From contig NZ_JANUQM010000011.1 of assembly GCF_030386795.1 (NCBI RefSeq), positions 186,001-250,000 of the forward strand: 64,000 nt of DNA, written 5' to 3'. This document shows positions 25,953-33,351 of this stretch, one piece after another. The notes beneath the pieces were generated by a model. That model saw nothing but the letters and a program-made list of their open reading frames with translations, did no database searches and had not been told where the DNA came from. The DNA comes from Streptomyces sp. S.PNR 29 (GTDB taxonomy: Bacteria; Actinomycetota; Actinomycetes; Streptomycetales; Streptomycetaceae). Made by a program: the position numbers and the translations under genes. Numbering within the stretch: position 1 is the first letter of the stretch; the number at the start of each line of letters is the position of its first letter.

Positions 25953-26650
25953 GCGGGGTGCTGAACCTCGGGTACGCCCGACTGGACCTGGACCGTGAGG
26001 CACGCCAGGGACTGCCCGAGGTCGTCTACGGGCCCGGCAAGACGGTGGAGCACATCTCCGGCATCGTCACCCGCCTGCTGGAGCACAACACCGGTCCGGT
26101 CCTCGTCACCCGCGTCGCGCCGGAGGCCGCCGAGGCCGTACTGGCTCAGCTGGACACGGGGGGCGGCGGCACCGGAACCTACGACGAGGAGGCCCGGCTG
26201 CTGCTCTGGCGGCAGGCCGCCACCGGTGACTTCTCCGTCACGGTGGTCTCCGCGGGTACGTCCGACCGCCCGGTCGCCGCGGAAGCGGTCGCCGTGGCCT
26301 CGGCGGTCGGTCTGAGGACGACGAGCATCCACGACGTGGGGGTGGCGGGACTGGACCGTGTCCTCCAGGTGCGCGAGCAGCTCCAGGCCGCCGACGCGGT
26401 CGTCGTGGTGGCCGGCATGGAAGGCGCGCTCGCCAGCGTGGTCGGCGGGCTGGTGCGCTCACCGGTCGTCGCCGTCCCCGTCTCGACGGGGTACGGCGCC
26501 TCCCTGGAGGGCGTCACCGCTCTGCTCGCCATGCACGCGTCCTGCGCGGCCGGGGTGACGGTGGTCAACATCGACTCCGGTTTCTCGGCCGCCATGGCCG
26601 TCCATCGCATCGCCCAGTGCCGCACGCGTTCTGGTGGAGGTGCCGGATGA
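25949..26650 (+). CDS. larB: LarB, pyridinium-3,5-biscarboxylate mononucleotide synthase
   Basis: A 233-residue protein with an N-terminal region typical of LarB (LDLDREARQGLPEVVYGPGKT) and a C-terminal PurE-like Rossmann domain with the SAGTSDRPVAAEA and VVAGMEGALASVVGGL blocks. LarB carboxylates and hydrolyses nicotinic acid adenine dinucleotide in the first step of nickel-pincer nucleotide synthesis. The ATG overlaps the larA stop and its own stop overlaps larC. Confidence 0.92.
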   Translation: MSGVLNLGYARLDLDREARQGLPEVVYGPGKTVEHISGIVTRLLEHNTGPVLVTRVAPEAAEAVLAQLDTGGGGTGTYDEEARLLLWRQAATGDFSVTVVSAGTSDRPVAAEAVAVASAVGLRTTSIHDVGVAGLDRVLQVREQLQAADAVVVVAGMEGALASVVGGLVRSPVVAVPVSTGYGASLEGVTALLAMHASCAAGVTVVNIDSGFSAAMAVHRIAQCRTRSGGGAG

Positions 26651-27846
26651 TCTGCTGGATCAACCCGTTCACCGGACTGGCCGGGGACATGCTGCTGGGC
26701 GCCCTGATCGACGCCGGGGCGCCGCTCGACCGGATCCGGGCCGCGATCGCCGCCACCGGACTGACCGGCTGGGAACTGACCGCCGAGCGCGTCACCGACC
26801 ACCAACTGGCCGCCACCCGCGTGCACGTGCGGGTCACCGACCCGTGCGCCGAGCGGCGGGCCGCCGAAGTGGTCGAACTGGTCTCACGGGCCACACCGGA
26901 ACCCGTGGCAGCCCTCGCGGTGGCCGCCGTGACCGCGGTCGCGGAGGCGGAGGGCAGGCTGCACGACGCCGACGCCGCCACCGTCCATCTGCACGAACTC
27001 GGCGGCCACGACACGCTCGTGGACATCGTCGGCACCGCTGCCGCGCTGCACGCCCTGGGGGTCACCGACGTCGTCTGCGCACCGCTGCCACTCGGCCGGG
27101 GCCGGGTGAACTCCGCGCACGGCGTGCTGCCCTGCCCGGCACCGGCGACCCTCGCCCTGCTGGCCGGGGCAGCCGTCGTCGGCAGTGATCTGCCCGGAGA
27201 GACGGTGACCCCCACTGGCGCGGCACTGCTGCGCGCCGCAGGCACACGGTACGGACCGCCCCCGCCCATGACCCTGGGCCCTACCGGCTACGGGGCGGGC
27301 ACCCGCCGTCTGCCGGACCGGCCCAACGTCACGGCGGTGACGCTCGCAACCCCCGTACCCCACAGGGCAGTCGGCGAGGAGGCCGAGGACGTCGTCGTCC
27401 TGGAGACCAACCTCGACGACGTCACCGGCGAGGTTCTCGGACACACCCTCGCGCAGGCCCTCGCGTCCGGGGCCCTCGACGCCTGGGTCACCCCGGCCGT
27501 CATGAAGAAGGGCCGCCCGGCGCACGTGCTGCACGTCCTGACCACCCCGCACGACGAGACCCGGCTGCGCGACCTCGTCCTCGCCGAGACGGGCAGCCTC
27601 GGCATCCGCCGCACGGCCGCCACCCGCACCGCCCTGCCCCGCACCTTCGAAACCGTGGACGTCGACGGCCACCAGATACGGATCAAGCACGGCCCGCACG
27701 GCGCCAAGCCCGAACACGACGACCTGGTCACCGCAGCCACCCGGCTCGGCCTGCCGCTGCGGGCCGTGGCCGCCCGCGCGCTCCACGAGAGCACCCGGGC
27801 GCCGACCCGACGGCCCAGCTCTGAAGGAAACAACCGTGAACGATGA
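26647..27846 (+). CDS. larC: LarC, nickel insertion enzyme of the pincer cofactor, single-frame version
   Basis: A 399-residue LarC, which inserts nickel into the pincer nucleotide in a CTP-dependent reaction. It begins with the family signature WINPFTGLAGDMLLGALIDAGAP. The middle has VHLHELGGHDTLVDIVGT, a His-rich nickel site, and the C-terminal domain has VLETNLDDVTGEVLG, TPAVMKKGRPAHVLHVL and VKHGPHG-like KHGPHG. In lactobacilli the gene is split into larC1 and larC2 and needs frameshifting; here both parts are in one uninterrupted frame. It overlaps larB by four bases, and larE begins 11 bp before its end. Confidence 0.92.
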   Translation: MICWINPFTGLAGDMLLGALIDAGAPLDRIRAAIAATGLTGWELTAERVTDHQLAATRVHVRVTDPCAERRAAEVVELVSRATPEPVAALAVAAVTAVAEAEGRLHDADAATVHLHELGGHDTLVDIVGTAAALHALGVTDVVCAPLPLGRGRVNSAHGVLPCPAPATLALLAGAAVVGSDLPGETVTPTGAALLRAAGTRYGPPPPMTLGPTGYGAGTRRLPDRPNVTAVTLATPVPHRAVGEEAEDVVVLETNLDDVTGEVLGHTLAQALASGALDAWVTPAVMKKGRPAHVLHVLTTPHDETRLRDLVLAETGSLGIRRTAATRTALPRTFETVDVDGHQIRIKHGPHGAKPEHDDLVTAATRLGLPLRAVAARALHESTRAPTRRPSSEGNNRER

Positions 27847-28678
27847 CACCTCCGCCCTCGCGCACCGGCTGCTGGTGCGCCTCGAGGAGATCGGCCCGGT
27901 CGCCGTCGCGTTCTCGGGCGGAGCGGACTCCGCGCTCGTCCTTGCCGCCGCGGTACGCGCCCTCGGTCCGGCACGCGTCCTGGCCGTCACCGCCCTGTCG
28001 GAGAGCCTGGCCTCCGGGGAGCAGGCCCGCGCCCACCGCTTCGCCACGGATCTGGGCGTCGTCCACCTCACCCCGCGCACCAACGAACTCACCCGCCCCG
28101 GCTACCGGGCCAACGGCCCTGATCGGTGCTACTTCTGCAAGTCCGAGGTCCTGGACGCGATCGCCGCACTCGCCCGCGGCCACGGCTTCGAGAACGTGGC
28201 CACCGGCACCAACGCGGACGACGCCCTGGATCCGCACCGACCGGGCATCCGCGCCGGACACGAGCGAGGCGTCCACACCCCGCTCCTGGACACCCGCCTG
28301 AGCAAAGCCGACGTACGTCGCCTCAGCCGGCACTGGTCGCTGCCGACGTGGAACAAACCCGCCACACCGTGCCTGGCCAGCCGTATCCGCTACGGCATCG
28401 AGGTCACCCCGCACCGCCTGGCCCGCGTCGATCGCGCCGAGTCCGCGCTGCGCGCGCTTCTGGCCGCGCACGGGATCACGGTGGGCGATCTCAGGGTCCG
28501 CGACCTGGGCGACACCGTCCGCGTCGAGGTGGACGCTCCGCTCGCCGACCGCGTGTCCGCGCTGCCCGGCCTCCGGCGGACACTGACGGAGGCCGGATTC
28601 GGTGAGATGCCCCAAAGGGTCGAACCCTTCCGGTCCGGACGGCTCAACTCCGAAACCACGGCGCACACGGAGCGCTGA
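27836..28678 (+). CDS. larE: LarE, sulfur insertase of the pincer cofactor
   Basis: A 280-residue PP-loop ATPase that adds the two sulfur atoms to the nickel-pincer precursor. The PP-loop is FSGGADS (26-32). RCYFCK (Cys98, Cys101) and TPCLASR (Cys179) are the conserved cysteine sites; Cys179 matches the sacrificial Cys176 of the lactobacillus enzyme. The GTG start at 27836 has GAAGGAAA upstream and lies within the 3' end of larC. It completes the cofactor set (B, C, E) next to its enzyme; the regulator larR and lactate channel larD known from lactobacilli are absent. Confidence 0.92.
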   Translation: MNDDTSALAHRLLVRLEEIGPVAVAFSGGADSALVLAAAVRALGPARVLAVTALSESLASGEQARAHRFATDLGVVHLTPRTNELTRPGYRANGPDRCYFCKSEVLDAIAALARGHGFENVATGTNADDALDPHRPGIRAGHERGVHTPLLDTRLSKADVRRLSRHWSLPTWNKPATPCLASRIRYGIEVTPHRLARVDRAESALRALLAAHGITVGDLRVRDLGDTVRVEVDAPLADRVSALPGLRRTLTEAGFGEMPQRVEPFRSGRLNSETTAHTER

Positions 28679-28684
28679 CGTCGT

Positions 28685-28710
28685 CCGGCTCATGAAACCG
28701 ATGGAGCCGG
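28685..28710 (+). terminator. Candidate terminator of the lactonase-lar operon
   Basis: CCGGCTC (28685-28691) and GAGCCGG (28704-28710) form a 7-bp stem with a 12-nt loop seven bases after the larE stop. The stem is short, so termination efficiency is uncertain. Confidence 0.4.
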
Positions 28711-28766
28711 TCGGTCGGCCCGTCGCATGGATTTCGCCCTGCCCGTTGGCGGGCGTGGGGACATCG

Positions 28767-29172
28767 TCAGCTCGGTGAGCAGCCGGTGCGTCGCGGGGCT
28801 CTTCCCGCCGCGCTGGGCCGCAGTGCCTCGGGGAGCGGGGCGATCGTGTCCTCGACGCTCGCGTCCCCGGGTGTGGCCGCGCGACTCGGCAATACGAAAC
28901 AGGTCGCTGATACGAAACAGGTCGCTCGAGAAGGCCTCGGCGGCCGGTGGTTGAGCTGGTTGAGCTGTCCGAACGGATCAGGTCGTCGAGTTCGGCCACG
29001 AGGGTGTGGGTGCCGGCGCGCATCCCGCCTCCTTGATGCGCTCCCCCGATCGCGGGCTTCCAGGACGGCCAGGGACCTGCCCGCCGCGACGACCACCCGC
29101 GCCGCCGTCAGACCGGCCGGCCCCGCACCGATCACGACGACATTCGCGCTGGGCTCGCGGGCGAGTGATCAT
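28767..29172 (-). pseudogene. Remnant of a flavoprotein (amine-oxidase-like) gene
   Basis: On the minus strand near 29144-29050 the sequence encodes NVVVIGAGPAGLTAARVV followed by AAGRSLAVLEARDR, a classic N-terminal FAD-binding Rossmann unit of amine oxidases or related oxidoreductases. An in-frame TGA lies just upstream, and no start with a ribosome site remains. After RDR the reading breaks: the expected VGGR continuation is missing, and coherent text resumes in another frame (GERIKEAG, then RAGTHTLVAELDDL from 29028). The rest down to 28767 is low-information and holds a tandem repeat. I read it as a decayed, truncated gene; the small frame MRAGTHTLVAELDDL could instead be the start of a lost regulator. 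Confidence 0.5.
28892..28926. repeat. Tandem direct repeat of 17 bp
   Basis: ATACGAAACAGGTCGCT occurs at 28892-28908 and again, identically, at 28910-28926, an 18-bp period. It lies inside the decayed region between the lar operon and the MMPL gene. It may be a duplication product of decay or a pair of protein-binding sites. Confidence 0.75.
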
Positions 29173-29178
29173 GTGAGG

Positions 29179-29220
29179 CAAGTGACTTGTGCAGTCGACT
29201 TGAGCGAGTGATAAAGTCGA
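29179..29220 (+). promoter_or_regulatory. Candidate promoter and dyad operators of the MMPL gene
   Basis: TTGTGC (29187-29192) and TGATAA (29209-29214) are spaced 16 bp and could be -35 and -10. Overlapping them are the palindrome CAAGTGACTTG (29179-29189) and the inverted repeat TCGACTT (29195-29201) / AAGTCGA (29214-29220). This layout, dyads on top of a promoter ahead of an exporter, is typical of MarR-type repression; no intact MarR gene is adjacent. Confidence 0.5.
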
Positions 29221-29373
29221 TTGCACGGAGCGGCGGTGCGGGTCGGCGTGCGGCGCTGCACCCTCCGTTCCCCCAATCGCTCGGCTGCCGGAGCCGAGCC
29301 GCCCACTGCTCGTCCGGCGCCCATGTCGAGGCGTCCAGGAATCCCTTCCCTTCACCGACTTTGGGAGTTCGTC

Positions 29374-31599
29374 ATGGCTGTCCTGCTCCACCGGCTGGGC
29401 CGAAGTGCCTACCGCCACCGCAAGCTGGTGCTCGGCATCTGGCTCGTGGTCCTGGCCGCGCTCATCACCTGCGTCGGTGTCTTCGGCGGCAAGCTGGACG
29501 ACCGCTTCACCGTGCCGGGGACCGAATCGCAGCGGGCCCTGGACACGCTCGGCAGGACGTTGCCCGAGGCGTCAGGAGCCGCCGCCCAGATCGTCTTCAC
29601 CGCCCCCGAGGGCCACCGTGTCACCGAGGCCGCCTATACGGCGGCCATCACCGGAGCCGAGGCGGCGGCCGCGAAGGTGCCCCAGGTCAGCGCCGTCATA
29701 GGCCCGACCACCTCCGGCGCCGTCTCGGCCGACCGGACCACCGCGATCGTGCAGGTGCAGTACTCGGTGCAGCAGCCCGAGGTGCGGGCCTCGTCCCTGG
29801 ACGCGATAGAACAGGTGGCCAAGGCGGCCGAGAAGAAGAACCTTAAGACCTTCGTGGGCGGCAGCGTCTACGGCAGCAAGGGCGTTCACATCGGCCCGTC
29901 CGAGATCATCGGTGTCGCGGTCGCCCTGCTCGTCCTCGTCGTCACGTTCGGCTCACTGCTCGCCGCGGGCATGTCGCTGCTGCCCGCCCTGCTCGGCGTG
30001 GCGGTGGGACTGACCGGGCTGCTGGCCCTGGCCCCGGCGGTCAGCGTCTCCTCCACGGCCGTCACGCTCGCGCTGATGCTCGGTCTGGCGGTGGGCATCG
30101 ACTACGTCCTGTTCATCCTCTCCCGCCACCGCCAGCAACTCGCCCGCGGAGCCGACCCACAGGAATCCATCGCGCTGGCCAACGGCACGGCCGGCAGCGC
30201 GGTCGTCTTCGCCGGCAGCACCGTGATCATCGCCCTCGCCGCACTCAGTGTCATCGGCATCCCGTTCCTGACCACGATGGGCCTGGGCGCCGCCGGCGCC
30301 GTCCTCATCGCCGTCCTGGCCGCGATCACGCTGCTTCCGGCTCTCGCCGGATTCCTCGGCGCCCGGCTGACCCCCAAGCCCGGCAGCAAGGCGGCCCGGC
30401 GGGCCGTCGACTCCGGCGAATCCGCGGGAAGGGCCGCTTTGGGCACCCGCTGGGTGAAGTCGGTCGTCGCCAAGCCCCTGCTGACCGTTCTGGCCGTCGC
30501 GGGCATCCTGGTGACGCTCGCCCTCCCGGCGGCGGACCTGCGTCTCGCCCTGCCGGACAACGGCTCGGCCCCGGTGAGTTCCACCGAGCGCAAGGCGTAC
30601 GACGTGGTCGGCGACAAGTTCGGCCCCGGCTTCAACGGCCCGCTCCTGGTGCTGACCGAAACCCACACCGGGCCCGGTGCGCAGGCGGGCACTCAGGCCG
30701 CGCAGAAGCTGCGGGACCTCAAGGGTGTCAAAGCGGTGCTGCCCCCCGTGCCCACACGTGATCCCGCGCAGACCGTCATCCAGGTCATCCCCGAGACCGG
30801 TCCCGACAGCGCCCGCACCGACCGCCTAGTCCGCGACATACGGGCCGCGGCCCCGGACATCCGCGAGACGACCGGAGCGAAGGTCGCGGTCACCGGTACC
30901 ACCGCCGTCAACATCGACGTCTCCAACCGGCTCAGCGACTCCCTGCTGCCGTTCATGGCGATCGTCGTCGGGCTGAGCCTGATCCTGCTGACCATGGTGT
31001 TCCGCTCGCTGCTGATCCCGCTCAAGGCCGCCGTCGGATTCCTGCTGTCGGTCGGCGCCGCGCTCGGCACGGTCGTCGCTCTGTTCCAGTGGGGCTGGCT
31101 GGCGGACGCCTTCGGCCTGGACCACACCGGTCCGGTCGTCAGCTTCCTGCCGATCATCCTGGTCGGCGTGCTGTTCGGACTCGCCATGGACTACGAGGTG
31201 TTCCTCGTCTCCGGGATGCGGGAGGAGTGGGTCCACACCGGCGTCGCCCGCGGATCGGTGATCGACGGCGCGCGGCACAGCGTACGGGTCGTCACCGCGG
31301 CCGCCCTGATCATGTTCACCGTCTTCGCCGGGTTCTTCCCCCTCGACGACGCCCTGATCAAGCCCATCGCCTTCGCGCTGGCCGTCGGCGTGGCCATCGA
31401 CGCCTTCGCCGTCCGCATGACCCTGGTCCCTGCCGTCCTCGCCCTCGCCGGACGACACGCCTGGTGGCTGCCCGCCTGGCTCGACCGCGTCCTGCCCGAC
31501 CTCGACGTCGAGGGCACACGCCTGCAGAAGGCCGTATCGAAGCCCAGCGAGCCCGCCTCGGAACCCGAGCCCGCCTCGGAACCGGAGCCGGTGTCCTGA
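29374..31599 (+). CDS. MMPL-family (RND superfamily) membrane transporter
   Basis: A 741-residue integral membrane exporter of the MMPL type found in actinomycetes, where members export lipids, siderophores or drugs. Start ATG 29374 has GGGAG upstream. The layout is one N-terminal helix (about 17-38), an extracellular domain to about 165, a block of five to six helices including GLAVGIDYVLF with the conserved Asp-Tyr, a cytoplasmic/extracellular section, then a second block with GLAMDYEVFLVSGMREE, again with Asp-Tyr for proton relay. The C-terminus is a short Glu/Pro/Ser repeat (EPASEPEPASEPEPVS). Its substrate is unknown, and nothing ties it functionally to the sugar genes on either side. 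Confidence 0.9.
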   Translation: MAVLLHRLGRSAYRHRKLVLGIWLVVLAALITCVGVFGGKLDDRFTVPGTESQRALDTLGRTLPEASGAAAQIVFTAPEGHRVTEAAYTAAITGAEAAAAKVPQVSAVIGPTTSGAVSADRTTAIVQVQYSVQQPEVRASSLDAIEQVAKAAEKKNLKTFVGGSVYGSKGVHIGPSEIIGVAVALLVLVVTFGSLLAAGMSLLPALLGVAVGLTGLLALAPAVSVSSTAVTLALMLGLAVGIDYVLFILSRHRQQLARGADPQESIALANGTAGSAVVFAGSTVIIALAALSVIGIPFLTTMGLGAAGAVLIAVLAAITLLPALAGFLGARLTPKPGSKAARRAVDSGESAGRAALGTRWVKSVVAKPLLTVLAVAGILVTLALPAADLRLALPDNGSAPVSSTERKAYDVVGDKFGPGFNGPLLVLTETHTGPGAQAGTQAAQKLRDLKGVKAVLPPVPTRDPAQTVIQVIPETGPDSARTDRLVRDIRAAAPDIRETTGAKVAVTGTTAVNIDVSNRLSDSLLPFMAIVVGLSLILLTMVFRSLLIPLKAAVGFLLSVGAALGTVVALFQWGWLADAFGLDHTGPVVSFLPIILVGVLFGLAMDYEVFLVSGMREEWVHTGVARGSVIDGARHSVRVVTAAALIMFTVFAGFFPLDDALIKPIAFALAVGVAIDAFAVRMTLVPAVLALAGRHAWWLPAWLDRVLPDLDVEGTRLQKAVSKPSEPASEPEPASEPEPVS

Positions 31600-31622
31600 G
31601 CCGGGGCGCATCCCGGCCAAGC

Positions 31623-31655
31623 GGGCGGCTGCACAGCGACGCTGTGCAGCCGCCC
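31623..31655. terminator. Bidirectional terminator between MMPL and expansin genes
   Basis: A perfect 15-bp stem (GGGCGGCTGCACAGC at 31623-31637 with its complement at 31641-31655) with a 3-nt loop, 23 bp after the MMPL stop. It lies in the gap between two convergent genes and can serve both. Confidence 0.8.
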
Positions 31656-31779
31656 CTTACGCCGTGCGGCGCGTGCGTCGTCACGGGTCCGCAGCGGCCG
31701 GCTGCCGGTGCGGCGGCCGGCCGTCCATGCCATCAGGACGTCGAGGGAAACCGACGGTGGCTCCGGGCGGGCGGTGGGC

Positions 31780-32721
31780 TCAGTGCTGGGCGAACTGGAC
31801 CTGAGTAGGTTGGACGACGTTCGGCCGCACCGTGAGTCCGGTGATGGTCACCCGTTCGCCGTAGATGTCGGTGAGTCTGATCGCACCGCCGCACCCGCTG
31901 CCGTCGGCGGAGATGAAGTAGTTGTAGGCGGTGCGGGGCAGTTGCCGCCAGCCGCCCGCGGTGCGGACCTCCAGCCCGGTGACCGGATTCCTGTGGTTGA
32001 TCGCCTGGATGGCGCACCAATACTGGCTGGACCCGGTCTTGTACCTGATGGAGATCGTGCCGACCGTGCTCGGGCTGACCAGGCTCCAGGTGATGGGGAG
32101 TCGGCCGAGCTTCAGGTCGGCGAGTTTGGCGAAAGCCTGTTCACTGAGGTCGATCTGCCCGGGGGCGCAGGGCAGGGGGCATTCGTTGGTGATCCGTACC
32201 GTGACGGACTTGCCGTTGGCCGCCCGGACGAGCACGTACGCGCCGCACGCCCTGGACGTCTCGTAGTCGGTGGTGTTCATCGCCGCGATCATCATGTCGT
32301 CGCTCGGGCCGAACAGACAGGCGCCGTCTCCGACACCGGCCTTGTAGGCGGTGGCGACGCCCTGGTAGGTCGCGCCGGGCTTGATCCGTCCTGCTGACGG
32401 AATCGTTGTGGACGCCTCTCGCCGGGGCTGAGAGGTGTCTTTGGGCGACGGCGCTGCTGTCGTCGTGGTCGCGGAAGCCTTAGGGCTGGGGGAACCGGTC
32501 GGGCTCGCCGTCGCGCTCGGGGTGCTGGTCTGGGTGGCTGTGGCGGTGGCGGCCTTCTTGTGGGGGGTAGCCGCGGCAGGTTTTGCATCCGCGGTGCGGT
32601 CGGGTGAGGACCACATGAGCAGGTAGGCGAGAACGCTCACGGCGGTCAGCGCCACCGTGGCGCCTAGGATGAGCCTGCGTCTGTTTCTGCGCTGCCGCGC
32701 GGCCTGCCTTGGAGTGTTCAT
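31780..32721 (-). CDS. Expansin-like cellulose-binding protein (EXLX1 type)
   Basis: A 313-residue secreted or membrane-anchored protein. Residues 17-37 are a hydrophobic signal/anchor after a basic RQRRNRRR start; 45-108 is a Thr/Ser/Pro/Ala linker. Residues about 112-210 match the expansin D1 double-psi barrel (TYQGVATAYKAGVGDGACLFG, MNTTDYETSRACGAYV, ITNECPLPCAPGQIDLSEQAF, where the Asp of IDLS is the conserved one). Residues 215-313 match the D2 (CBM63) cellulose-binding sandwich with YWCAIQAINHRNPV. Bacterial expansins loosen plant cell walls without hydrolysis. It fits beside fucosidases and cellulases. It is divergent from the GH29 gene at 33352 across a 630-bp region. Confidence 0.9.
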   Translation of the reverse strand: MNTPRQAARQRRNRRRLILGATVALTAVSVLAYLLMWSSPDRTADAKPAAATPHKKAATATATQTSTPSATASPTGSPSPKASATTTTAAPSPKDTSQPRREASTTIPSAGRIKPGATYQGVATAYKAGVGDGACLFGPSDDMMIAAMNTTDYETSRACGAYVLVRAANGKSVTVRITNECPLPCAPGQIDLSEQAFAKLADLKLGRLPITWSLVSPSTVGTISIRYKTGSSQYWCAIQAINHRNPVTGLEVRTAGGWRQLPRTAYNYFISADGSGCGGAIRLTDIYGERVTITGLTVRPNVVQPTQVQFAQH

Positions 32722-33051
32722 TTCTGTCCGTTTCGGGAAGATCGAGCCGGTGGTGCACTACTCAGTAACCGCGGGAAGCGAAAAGGTTGCCGACGTTTTC
32801 TCGGGGTCCACGCGTCGACCCGGCTCGGACGCAGCGCCCTCGGACGGTGCGGTCGGCACCAGCCGGTCATCCGTAACCCACGGACAATGACCAGCTCGAC
32901 GCCCGCTACATCGGGTCTGCCGAGGACCGACCGCGCTCGTTGCGCGTGCTTGGCAGCGGGCTCCTTGCAGATCCGCACGTCTGATCCGCCCGCCGGGACG
33001 GTCACGCAGCCCGTCGGTCGACATCACGTCACAGCAGGTCGCTCGCACCCC

Positions 33052-33066
33052 TTACATCGGATGCTT
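33052..33066 (+). promoter_or_regulatory. Weaker GntR-motif copy in the expansin/GH29 divergent region
   Basis: TTACATCGGATGCTT keeps 11 of 14 arm positions of the shared motif. It lies 95 bp before the better copy at 33161. The 630-bp gap 32722-33351 has no other recognisable feature. Confidence 0.42.
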
Positions 33067-33160
33067 CGCATGGGACTTGGAGCGGCTCTCGTCCGATGAT
33101 GCCATCTTCACTTGGCAATTTGTTCGTAACGCTGGACACGCTACGGCGTCATGGCCCTTA

Positions 33161-33175
33161 ATACATCCGATGTCA
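33161..33175 (+). promoter_or_regulatory. Candidate GntR operator upstream of the second GH29 gene
   Basis: ATACATCCGATGTCA is the best match to the consensus (12 of 14 arm positions) and contains the palindrome ACATCCGATGT. It lies 176 bp before ATG 33352. Confidence 0.62.
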
Positions 33176-33351
33176 GTCGAGGGAGTCGGCGGTACGACGA
33201 CTCTCTGCCGCTCCCCGGGCCTGGCAGCCGAGTTCGTCCTGCCTCTTCAGCTCTCGCCCCCGGCAGTGGCCGCGCCGCTGTCGCCCGAAGTCACATGGGT
33301 ATCTGGCGCGTTCGCCCCGCCGGTGCCCTTCGACAACCCCGGAGCCGCCCC

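Noticed and set aside
28892..28926. A minimal CRISPR array
   Set aside because: There are only two 17-bp copies with a single base between them, no spacers and no cas genes.
32887..33099. Small open frames in the expansin/GH29 divergent region
   Set aside because: None has a ribosome site or recognisable sequence, and the stretch contains operator-like motifs instead.
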